A DNA stretch of 9,337 bases, taken from Methyloceanibacter sp. Lineage in GTDB: Bacteria; Pseudomonadota; Alphaproteobacteria; Rhizobiales; Methyloligellaceae. The stretch covers positions 1 through 9,337 of the forward strand of contig JALHTP010000077.1 of the NCBI GenBank assembly GCA_022865725.1. The letters run 5' to 3'. Below are positions 1-6,354 of this stretch, in pieces; within the stretch, counting starts at the first letter, position 1; every line of letters starts with the position of its first letter. Below the pieces are notes generated by a model. It saw nothing but the letters and a program-made list of their open reading frames with translations. It did no database searches and had not been told where the DNA came from. The position numbers and the translations under genes were made by a program.

Positions 1-66
1 AATGGGTTTGGGCAGCGTATGGGGCCCGGGGCAAATCCAGGATAAACGGCCATTTTGGCTTTTCCG

Positions 67-1122
67 ATGGCAACACTGAGTATCTGCCCAGCTTGCGAGA
101 CGCGCTACGAGACCCAGGCGGTATTCCCGCCTGAAGGTCGCAAGGTGCGTTGCTCGAAATGTGCCCATGTCTGGCAGGCGCTGCCGGTCACGATGCCGCT
201 CGAGCCCGTCGTGCAGATGGCGCCGCCTCCGCAACCGGCCCAAGCCGCAAGGCCGCCCCAAGCGCCGCCCCCGCCGAAACAAGCCGCCGCGGTCAATGTG
301 GGGATGGGCGGATTCGCGGGCATCGCACCGGCCAAGCCGCCGGCCAACCGAAGCTTCACTGAAGCCGGGATGGATGCCGACCTCGCGGCGCAGTTGGCCC
401 GGCTGAATGCCGACGCTATGGCGGAGACCGTCCCGGCCGCACCTCCCGAAAAGCGCGGCGGGCTTTTCGCGCGCCTCGGCGCCAACCGCGCCGCCGCGCC
501 TTCCGCGCCCGCGGCCGATATCCGCATGGGCGACGCCTCCATGGGAGAGTCCGATCTCTCCGATGCCGCCACGATGGACGGCTCCATGGCCGATGCCGGC
601 ATGGGCGATGCCGGCATGAGCGATGCCGAGCTCGGGATCGACCCGGCTTTGGTCGGAGAGGCTTTTCCCGAGGAGCGGGCGGTGCGGAGGCCCTCCGTCG
701 TCACCATAGGCTGGCTCGTGCTTGGGCTGGTCGTGGCGGCGGTGATCGGCACGCTCACGTTTGCGCCGTCGGCGGTGATGTCGGTCTTGCCCGGCGCGTC
801 GCGTCTCTACGCCCCGTTCGGCATGCCGGTCGGGCCGAACGGCCTCGGCTTCGAGGGCGTGCGCTACGGCTGGACCAGCGAAGGCGGCCAGACCGTGCTC
901 GAAGTGCAGGGCGACGTGGTGAACCTCACCGCGGACGCGGTTGACGTGCCGACCGTGGTCATCGCGCTGAGGGACGAGAGGGGCGAGGAAATCTCCGAGT
1001 GGACCACCGAGGTCGGCGAGGCGGAGCTTAAGGGAGGGGAGCATGCGCCGTTCTTGCGGCAGATCCCGTCCCCGCCGAGCAACGTCCGAAGCGTCAAGGT
1101 GCGTTTCGCCAAGGCCGAGTAG
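67..1122 (+). CDS. Zinc-ribbon (MJ0042 type), single-TM, DUF3426 protein
   Basis: Probable inner-membrane protein with a cytoplasmic zinc ribbon and a periplasmic domain; its molecular function is unknown. Numbering from the ATG at 67 (351 aa), residues 7-36 form a CPAC...CSKC zinc ribbon (Cys 7, 10, 29, 32) followed by HVW, as in MJ0042-type N-termini. Residues about 40-95 are Pro/Ala-rich and about 150-185 are Met/Gly/Asp/Ala repeats, both likely disordered. One hydrophobic helix lies at about 211-231. The C-terminal 100 residues resemble DUF3426 (beta-rich, ending in a VKVRFAK-like strand). The start is uncertain: an in-frame TTG at 55 has AGGA 12 bases upstream, and an in-frame TAA at 43-45 excludes anything earlier. 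I prefer the ATG because it places the zinc ribbon at the N-terminus, as is usual. hpt begins one base after the stop, so the two are probably cotranscribed. In rhizobia such genes often lie near ftsEX, which would be outside this window (from memory, not checked). Confidence 0.85.
   Translation: MATLSICPACETRYETQAVFPPEGRKVRCSKCAHVWQALPVTMPLEPVVQMAPPPQPAQAARPPQAPPPPKQAAAVNVGMGGFAGIAPAKPPANRSFTEAGMDADLAAQLARLNADAMAETVPAAPPEKRGGLFARLGANRAAAPSAPAADIRMGDASMGESDLSDAATMDGSMADAGMGDAGMSDAELGIDPALVGEAFPEERAVRRPSVVTIGWLVLGLVVAAVIGTLTFAPSAVMSVLPGASRLYAPFGMPVGPNGLGFEGVRYGWTSEGGQTVLEVQGDVVNLTADAVDVPTVVIALRDERGEEISEWTTEVGEAELKGGEHAPFLRQIPSPPSNVRSVKVRFAKAE
586..630 (+). repeat. 15-bp in-frame tandem repeat, three copies
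   Basis: Three consecutive 15-bp units follow the pattern ATG-NNN-GAT-GCC-NNN and encode MADAG, MGDAG and MSDAE. The 13-mer cgatgccggcatg occurs identically at 591-603 and 606-618. Degenerate relatives extend upstream (MGDAS near 526, MDGSM near 574). The repeat lies in the low-complexity linker between the zinc ribbon and the membrane helix, so copy number could vary without breaking the frame. Confidence 0.75.
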
Positions 1123-1123
1123 G

Positions 1124-1687
1124 ATGGCCGGGGTCCTGGCGGCGCAAGCCGTCACGCCGCTGTTCAGCGCCGAGCGGATTGCCGAGAGGGTCGAGGCGTT
1201 GGCCGGCGAGATCGCCCAGTCGTCTCCCCGCGATCTCATTATTGTCTCGATCCTGAAAGGGAGCTTCATCTTCGCCGCCGACCTCATCCGGGCGCTGCAC
1301 CGTGAGGGTCTCACGCCCGAGATCGACTTCATCTTTCTCGCCAGCTACGGCACCGGCACGGCGTCAGGCGGTGAGGTCAGAGTCTTGCGCGGCGTCGAGA
1401 CCGACCTTGCCGGCAGGGACGTCGTGATCGTCGACGACATCCTCGATTCGGGACGGACGCTCGCTTTCGCCAAGGCGCTGTTCGAAAGGAGCGGCGCGCG
1501 CTCGGTCAGAACCTGCGTGCTGGTCGACAAGCAGGTCCCGCGCGCGGTGGAGATCGAGCCCGACTTCAGGGGCTTTCGCTGCCCGCCCGTGTTCGTGGTC
1601 GGCTACGGGATGGACCTCGCGCATCGCTACCGCGAGCTTCCCTTCATCGGCGAGGTCGGCAATCCAGGCGAGGTCGGCAACCCATGA
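1124..1687 (+). CDS. hpt: Hypoxanthine phosphoribosyltransferase
   Basis: Purine salvage enzyme that joins hypoxanthine (and usually guanine) to PRPP, giving IMP or GMP and pyrophosphate in the cytoplasm (EC 2.4.2.8). The 187-aa product has the type I phosphoribosyltransferase signature VVIVDDILDSGRT at residues 100-112, with the acidic pair D104-D105. It also has the ILKGS loop (about 44-48), a flexible loop with ASYGTGTASGG (73-83), the purine-contacting lysine in LVDKQ (K136), and the C-terminal hood sequence FVVGYGMD...YRELPFIG. The ATG at 1124 lies one base after the previous stop, with AAGG nine bases upstream. Length is normal for bacterial Hpt except for a short tail after PFI, where GEVGNP occurs twice. 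The last bases overlap the start of the small downstream gene (ATGA). Family assignment is firm; hypoxanthine versus guanine preference cannot be read from sequence. Confidence 0.95.
   Translation: MAGVLAAQAVTPLFSAERIAERVEALAGEIAQSSPRDLIIVSILKGSFIFAADLIRALHREGLTPEIDFIFLASYGTGTASGGEVRVLRGVETDLAGRDVVIVDDILDSGRTLAFAKALFERSGARSVRTCVLVDKQVPRAVEIEPDFRGFRCPPVFVVGYGMDLAHRYRELPFIGEVGNPGEVGNP
1649..1684 (+). repeat. 18-bp tandem duplication at the hpt 3' end
   Basis: Two adjacent 18-bp copies (1649-1666 and 1667-1684), ggcgaggtcggcaatcca and ggcgaggtcggcaaccca, differ at one base. Both are in frame and encode GEVGNP twice. The second copy ends on the A of the downstream ATG, so its GAGG at 1670-1673 lies 10 bases before that start and is a plausible ribosome-binding site. 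Confidence 0.9.
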
Positions 1688-1860
1688 CGACGCTCACCCT
1701 CATTGCCGCTCTCGTCGGCGTGCTCGTCCCGCCGCTCGTGATCGTGCAGGCGCTGCGGAGCAAGGCGACGGACCGCTGGCCGGAAGGGCTCCTCGTCGGG
1801 GTCTATCTCGGCACGCTGGGCACGATCAGCGTCGTCGCGCTCATCAGCTATTTTAGGTAA
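1684..1860 (+). CDS. Small two-helix membrane protein, 58 aa
   Basis: I do not recognise a named family. The 58-residue product has two hydrophobic stretches: residues about 4-22 (LTLIAALVGVLVPPLVIVQ) and about 36-56 (LLVGVYLGTLGTISVVALI). A short charged loop, RSKATDRWPE, separates them, and the protein ends SYFR. This predicts a helical hairpin in the inner membrane. The ATG at 1684 overlaps the hpt stop as ATGA, which suggests translational coupling, and codon use is as GC-rich as in its neighbours. It is probably the last gene of the upstream operon, since a palindromic repeat follows within 20 bases of the TAA. No catalytic or binding motif is visible. That it is a real gene is inferred from the coupling, the compact hydrophobic design and the absence of any competing frame. 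Confidence 0.7.
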   Translation: MTTLTLIAALVGVLVPPLVIVQALRSKATDRWPEGLLVGVYLGTLGTISVVALISYFR

Positions 1861-1879
1861 CAGAAGCTACACACCACCT

Positions 1880-1963
1880 GTCATGGCCGGGCTTGTCCCG
1901 GCCATCCACGTCTTCTAATTTCGAGAAGAATTCGTGGATGCCCGGTACTTGGCCGGGCATGAC
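1880..1963. repeat. REP-like compound inverted repeat between convergent genes
   Basis: Two 31-bp arms, 1880-1910 and 1933-1963, are inverted copies of each other with 25 of 31 positions matching. Each arm is also a palindrome: atggccggg/cccggccat around cttgt in the left arm, and atgcccgg/ccgggcat around tacttgg in the right arm. Between them tcttct (1911-1916) pairs with agaaga (1924-1929). The whole can fold as one long hairpin or as two small ones. The motif tcatggccgggcttgtcccg matches, from memory, palindromic repeats abundant in Bradyrhizobium and related genomes. Position between the converging hpt unit and the TIGR02302 gene suggests a transcription-end or mRNA-stabilising role; there is no clear U-tract. 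Confidence 0.85.
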
Positions 1964-2012
1964 GATTCGATTTGAGACGATCCTGCTCTGATTCCGAGTT
2001 CTAACTTTCAGA

Positions 2013-4727
2013 TCAGAACGGCTTGATGAGACGCTCCAGATAATCGAGCTCGATCGCGGGCCGCGCCGGATCGCCGAGCCGGCGGCGGAGCTCGTCGAGC
2101 ACCTCGCGCGCCCTCTGGATGTCGATCTCGTCAGGCACCTTCACCGAAAGGCCGAGATCGGGGCGGTTCGAGCGGTCAGGCCGCCCGAGCGGATCGCGGC
2201 CGTTATTGCCGGGACCTTGGCCCGATTGCGCCTCGCCGCTATCCGTCATCTGCTCGGCCATGGACTGCGCCCCTTTGCGCAGCTTATCGAGCGCGAGGCT
2301 TTGCTGCTGGGTGGCGCTGTCGAGGTTACCCTCGCCGATGGACTCCTTGGCGTCGCGCATGGCGTCTTGCGCGCCCTTGAACTCGTCCGGCGGCTCGCCG
2401 CCTTCGATGCGGAAGCGGTCGATCAACTCCTGCAGCTTGTCACGAAGCGCCTGCTGGCGGTCGCCGAGCTTGGCGTGCTGGCCGGGACGCTGGCCTTGCG
2501 GCTGCTGGCCCATTTCGAGCTGGCCCTGGTTGGGGGGCGCACCCTGGCTGCCGGACTCGCCCGAACCCTTCATGCTGCCCTGCTGGGCCTCGCCCGGCAC
2601 CTCTTCGAACAGCGGCGCCATGCTCATGCCGGGGCCGAACTCCATCGGCTGGCCGGGAGGGCTCACCTCGAACTGCTCGCTGCCGTTATTGCCGGCATTC
2701 TGCTGGCGCTTGGCGGCGAAGGTATCGTCGAGCAGCTTCTGCTGATTGGAGACGATCTCGCTTAAGTCCTTCATCATGCGCCCGGCCCGCTGCTGCTGAG
2801 GATTCTCGGCGAAGTTCCCGGTCTGGAGCCGGTCGAGAACGTCCTTCAGCTCCGACAGCATCTTCTCGGCCATCTCCTTCGACCCGGACTGGGCGAGCTT
2901 CTCGATGTTGCTGAGAAGCTTGTCGAGATCCTGCTCCGAGACGAGCTGATCGCCGTTCTTCTCATCTTGCGGCGACATGTTGCCCTTGTCTTGCTGCTGC
3001 GAGGCGAGCGCCTGGAGATATTTCGACAGCGCGGAGCGAAGCTCATCGACGAGCCGCTTGATCTCCTCGGGCGGCGTATCCTTCTTCAGCGCCTCCATGA
3101 GCGCGTCCTGGGCTTCCTTCACGGCGCGCTCGGCCTCGGGCAGGTCGCCCTCCTCGATGCGAAGCGCCACGTCCCAGAGCTGATCCACGACGGATGCGAT
3201 GCCTGCGCGCGAGGCGTCGTTGCGCAGCCGCCAATAGGCGTTGCGCAAGCCGAGAAAGACGACGCTGTCGTCGATCACCTTGTCGCCGCCGAGCGTGAGC
3301 GCGTCGAGCGCGTTGGCGACGCCTTCAGGCGCGCTCGGGTCGCGCACCAGTTTCTTGCGCTGCTCGACCACGGCCTTGGCCAGCGGCTTGGTGAAGGTCC
3401 GCTCCGGCAGCACGAATTCATAAGGCATGCTCTGGCCGCTCTGCCCCGCCTGGTCGCGGGCGATGAGCGTCATGCGCACCTTCAGCCCTGCCCAGGGATG
3501 GGCGGAGAGGTCCTGCGTGGCCTTGCCGTCGACCCGCTTGGCATTGGCGCGCGGCAATTGCAGCGGCATCAGCGGCGGCTCAAGCAGGGGATCGGCCTCG
3601 ACCTTGGCGGAAGCCTCAGCCGGCAACGGCGCGATGTTGCGCTCCTCGCCTTCGCCGAGCGCGAAGCGGGCTTCGGCGTTGGCCACGCCGTTATCGTCGT
3701 CGGCGCGGAACACCAGGCGCAGGGCTCCGCGCGGCGTCGTGGTCGGGGTCCCCATCAGATTGATCGTGGGCGCCTCGTCCTTGATCAGATCGAAGCGCCA
3801 TTTGGAGACTGTCTGACCGCCGATCTTGACATCGGCGCTCACCGGCTCGGTCAGCGCCACGTTGAACTCGACCAGTCCTTCGCTGCCGCCTTGCTTGGGC
3901 GCGATCGTCGTCGCCTCCGGCGAGCCGTCGCGGCTCGTGGTGAGGGTCACGGTCTCCCCTTGCGGCGCGTGAGTGCGGACGATCAGCTCGCTCCGCTCAG
4001 GAACCGACAGAGCGCGGAACGACTCGGCGCCCGCTCCCACCGCCTCGCTGCCATCGGCAAGCACGATCGGCGCCAGGCCGGTATAGACGGGAGGCGTCAC
4101 CCAGGCATCGAGCCTGAGCAGCGCCACGGCACTCGAGGCCGCGGGCGAGAAGGCCGCGCGCAGGCGGTCGAAAACATTGCCTCCGGTCGCCAGCAACGCG
4201 GCGACGACGGCGAGAAGGAGTGCCGCCCTGATCGCATATGGGTCCTTGCGGTCGGTGCGGGGCGCGGGCCACGAGGGCTTCAGTCTGGCGACGAGGCGCG
4301 ACAGGCGCAGCCGATGCGCCGCCCAGAGCGCGGCAGTCTCTTTAGGTGGGGTGGCGCCGAGGCGGTCCTCATAGGACGAAGCGGGGCGATGCTTGATGCC
4401 GGCCGTCCGCTCCAGACGCCGCAACGCTTCCTGGCGGGTTGGGAGCGAGAGCCTGAGGAGCGGCAGGAAGGAGACGATGAACGCAAGCCCGAAGCCGCCA
4501 AGCAGCACGCGATGCAGCAGCGGAGGCAGGAAGCTCCACAGCTCCAGAAGCGAAAAGACCAGGAAGGAGGCGACGACGAGGAAGGGCCACAGCAGGGCCT
4601 CCCAGATGCGCTCGCCAAAAAGCGCAAGCCAGCTCAAGCGCACGCGGCTCTCGAAGCGGCTGGCGAGCGCTTTGTCCTCTGCCGTTTCGGGCGGGGTTTC
4701 CTTCGATCGAAACATGGATCGCATCAT
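2013..4727 (-). CDS. TIGR02302/DUF4175 family membrane protein
   Basis: A 904-aa protein of the alphaproteobacterial TIGR02302 (DUF4175) family; biochemical function unknown. Two hydrophobic helices lie at about 41-63 and 71-92 and a third at about 165-183. Residues about 200-450 look beta-rich, with RADDDNGV near 341-348 and ARDQAGQS near 423-430, reminiscent of Ig-like repeats. Residues about 500-670 are charged and probably helical or coiled-coil. About 671-760 are rich in Gln, Gly, Pro and Met. The last 50 residues (VPDEIDIQRAREVLDEL to LDYLERLIKPF) form a compact conserved-looking end. Family members are about 850 aa with N-terminal TM helices and a Gln/Gly-rich region, so this copy is complete. 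The large C-terminal part is probably periplasmic. The start codon is one of two adjacent ATGs (4727 or 4724), with no strong Shine-Dalgarno. lysA lies 94 bp upstream, and I saw no convincing promoter or terminator in that gap. Confidence 0.9.
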   Translation of the reverse strand: MMRSMFRSKETPPETAEDKALASRFESRVRLSWLALFGERIWEALLWPFLVVASFLVFSLLELWSFLPPLLHRVLLGGFGLAFIVSFLPLLRLSLPTRQEALRRLERTAGIKHRPASSYEDRLGATPPKETAALWAAHRLRLSRLVARLKPSWPAPRTDRKDPYAIRAALLLAVVAALLATGGNVFDRLRAAFSPAASSAVALLRLDAWVTPPVYTGLAPIVLADGSEAVGAGAESFRALSVPERSELIVRTHAPQGETVTLTTSRDGSPEATTIAPKQGGSEGLVEFNVALTEPVSADVKIGGQTVSKWRFDLIKDEAPTINLMGTPTTTPRGALRLVFRADDDNGVANAEARFALGEGEERNIAPLPAEASAKVEADPLLEPPLMPLQLPRANAKRVDGKATQDLSAHPWAGLKVRMTLIARDQAGQSGQSMPYEFVLPERTFTKPLAKAVVEQRKKLVRDPSAPEGVANALDALTLGGDKVIDDSVVFLGLRNAYWRLRNDASRAGIASVVDQLWDVALRIEEGDLPEAERAVKEAQDALMEALKKDTPPEEIKRLVDELRSALSKYLQALASQQQDKGNMSPQDEKNGDQLVSEQDLDKLLSNIEKLAQSGSKEMAEKMLSELKDVLDRLQTGNFAENPQQQRAGRMMKDLSEIVSNQQKLLDDTFAAKRQQNAGNNGSEQFEVSPPGQPMEFGPGMSMAPLFEEVPGEAQQGSMKGSGESGSQGAPPNQGQLEMGQQPQGQRPGQHAKLGDRQQALRDKLQELIDRFRIEGGEPPDEFKGAQDAMRDAKESIGEGNLDSATQQQSLALDKLRKGAQSMAEQMTDSGEAQSGQGPGNNGRDPLGRPDRSNRPDLGLSVKVPDEIDIQRAREVLDELRRRLGDPARPAIELDYLERLIKPF

Positions 4728-4821
4728 CTTTACGTATTTAGCACGAAGGGCCTTGGCTACGAGGGTAACTTGGGGAGCGAAGCGGGCGAAAGCGAGGCTT
4801 ATTGGCCCTCGATTTCCAGGC

Positions 4822-6105
4822 TCAAATCCAGTTGGGGAGCCGTTCCTTGGCCAGCATGTCGTCGTAGCCTGGCCTCGGCCTCGTCACGCTATAGCGGTTT
4901 CCGGCCACGAGCACCTCGGGCACCAGAAGCCGGCTGTTATATTCGGAGGCGAGCACGGCGCCATAGGCGCCCGCCGTCATCACGGCAATGAGATCGCCGG
5001 CGTGGAGTTCCGGCAATTCCCTGGCGAGCGCGAGATAGTCGCCCGTCTCGCAGACCGGGCCCGCCACGTCGGTGACGATGGTCGGCGTTCCGGACGCTGG
5101 CTCCACCACGGGAAGGATCTCGTGATAGGCCTCGTAGAGCGTGGGGCGCATCAAATCGTTCATCGCCGCGTCGACGATGGTGAAGATCTTCGCCGCGCCC
5201 TGCTTCACGTACAGCACGCGCGCGACGAGGATGCCGGCATTGCCCGCGATCATGCGGCCGGGCTCGAACAGGAGCCGCAAGCCCAAGCCCCCGACTTCCT
5301 CCTGGACCAGCTTCGCGTAATCTGCCGGAGAGGGCGGCGCCGGCTGATCGCTCCGATAGGGGATGCCGAGCCCTCCGCCGAGATTGACGAAGGAGATGGC
5401 GAAGCCTTCGGCGCGCAGACTGGCGACCAGCTCCTTCAACAGCGCGAAGGCATTCCTGAAAGGGGCAAGGTCGGTGATTTGGCTGCCGATATGCATATGC
5501 ACGCCGGCGGCCTCGATGCAGGGAAGCTCGCGCGCCAGGGCGTAAAGCGAAGGGGCCTCGGCGAAGGGCACGCCGAATTTGTTGTCGGCCTTTCCCGTCG
5601 CGATCTTGTGGTGGGTCTTGGCGTCGACGTCGGGGTTCACGCGGAAGGCGATGCGCGCGGTGCGCTTCAGCTCCGCCGCCACCTCGCTCAAGGCCCTGAG
5701 CTCTGGCTCCGATTCGACATTGAAGGCGAAGATGCCGGTGTTAAGCGCGAACGCCATCTCGGCGCGCGTCTTGCCGACGCCGGAGAACACGATCCTCTCG
5801 GGCGGAACCTTGACCGCGAGCGCGCGGCGAAGCTCGCCCTCCGAGACGACGTCCATGCCGGCGCCGAGCTGGCCGAGCGTGGCGAGCACGCCGAGGCTGG
5901 AGTTCGCCTTGACCGAATAGCAGACCAGCGTGCCGGGCGTGCCTGCGAACGCGTCGGCGAACACGCGATAGTGGCGCTCGAGCGTCGCCGACGAATAGCA
6001 ATAGAAGGGTGTCCCCACGGCGGAAGCGAGGTCGGCAAGATCGACCTCCTCGGCGTGGAGCACGTTTTTGTGGGACACGCCGCGCCGGTAGGCGAAATGG
6101 TGCAT
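4822..6105 (-). CDS. lysA: Diaminopimelate decarboxylase
   Basis: PLP-dependent fold-type III decarboxylase that converts meso-diaminopimelate to L-lysine and CO2, the last step of lysine synthesis (EC 4.1.1.20), in the cytoplasm. The 427-aa product shows the PLP lysine in CYSVKAN (K66), the HIGSQI motif (205-210), the glycine-rich phosphate-binding segment NLGGGLGI (241-248), FEPGR (280-284), the active-site cysteine-glutamate pair in AGPVCETGD (C352, E353) and the PLP-contacting tyrosine in GAYGAVLASEYN (Y381). Length and the N-terminal MHHFAYRRG pattern are typical of the family, which supports the ATG at 6105. The lptM-like gene ends 15 bases upstream, so the two are likely cotranscribed; lptM-lysA adjacency is common in proteobacteria. 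No leader peptide or lysine riboswitch is visible upstream. Assignment is firm. Confidence 0.97.
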   Translation of the reverse strand: MHHFAYRRGVSHKNVLHAEEVDLADLASAVGTPFYCYSSATLERHYRVFADAFAGTPGTLVCYSVKANSSLGVLATLGQLGAGMDVVSEGELRRALAVKVPPERIVFSGVGKTRAEMAFALNTGIFAFNVESEPELRALSEVAAELKRTARIAFRVNPDVDAKTHHKIATGKADNKFGVPFAEAPSLYALARELPCIEAAGVHMHIGSQITDLAPFRNAFALLKELVASLRAEGFAISFVNLGGGLGIPYRSDQPAPPSPADYAKLVQEEVGGLGLRLLFEPGRMIAGNAGILVARVLYVKQGAAKIFTIVDAAMNDLMRPTLYEAYHEILPVVEPASGTPTIVTDVAGPVCETGDYLALARELPELHAGDLIAVMTAGAYGAVLASEYNSRLLVPEVLVAGNRYSVTRPRPGYDDMLAKERLPNWI

Positions 6106-6120
6106 TTCTCGGGAAAGGGG

Positions 6121-6306
6121 TTATTGCAGCAGGCGATCGATCCAGAGGTGCCGGTCGGGGGCCCTCGATATTTTCGTGGACGGATCGGCCTTGACCTCGG
6201 GATAACTGGGCTTCGGCCGATCCAAAGAGCCGCGGCGCCCGCAGGCGGAAAGCCCGATGGTCGCCATCAGCACAAGCGTTAGAAGGATGCGCAATGCGCT
6301 TCCCAT
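6121..6306 (-). CDS. lptM: LptM-like small lipoprotein (YifL family)
   Basis: A 61-aa predicted lipoprotein. Residues 5-21 form a hydrophobic signal peptide that ends in a lipobox, LSAC, with the acylated cysteine at C22. It is followed by GRRGSLDRP, which fits the CGxxGxL pattern of the LptM/YifL family. In E. coli, LptM is an outer-membrane lipoprotein that associates with the LptDE lipopolysaccharide translocon and helps its maturation; the same role here is inferred. The mature part is only about 40 residues, Pro-rich and then polar, with a DRHLWIDRL end. The ATG at 6306 has AGGGG about seven bases upstream on its strand. It sits between argH (48 bp upstream) and lysA (15 bp downstream), a placement widely seen for this family and a main reason for the call. 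Sequence similarity is short, so the symbol is used at family level. Confidence 0.82.
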   Translation of the reverse strand: MGSALRILLTLVLMATIGLSACGRRGSLDRPKPSYPEVKADPSTKISRAPDRHLWIDRLLQ

Positions 6307-6354
6307 GGTCGTGCCCCTGTCCCTCGGCCTTTTCTAGACCTTTGACCTATCCTT

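Noticed and set aside
1..53. Possible start of a divergent minus-strand gene (ATG at 53)
   Set aside because: Seventeen open codons run off the left edge with no recognisable motif. They are too short to call, although a divergent gene in that position would not be surprising.
1043..1123. Upstream extension of hpt
   Set aside because: The frame is open to 1043, but the extra residues are Arg/Ser-rich and overlap the DUF3426 coding end. The ATG at 1124 has AAGG nine bases upstream and gives the normal family length.
4747..4809. agggcc/ggccct pair in the lysA-TIGR02302 gap
   Set aside because: The stem is only 6 bp across a loop of about 50 bases, which is expected by chance at this base composition. 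I see no terminator, promoter or riboswitch in this 94-bp gap.
2967..4991. 674-aa open frame on the plus strand
   Set aside because: It lies antisense to the TIGR02302 gene and the end of lysA. Its product is rich in Arg, Gln, His and Gly with no recognisable motif, as expected from reading GC-rich codons on the wrong strand.
4393..6282. 629-aa open frame on the plus strand
   Set aside because: It is antisense to TIGR02302, lysA and the lptM-like gene. lysA carries all catalytic motifs, while this frame shows only low-complexity His/Arg/Gly-rich sequence and crosses three genes.
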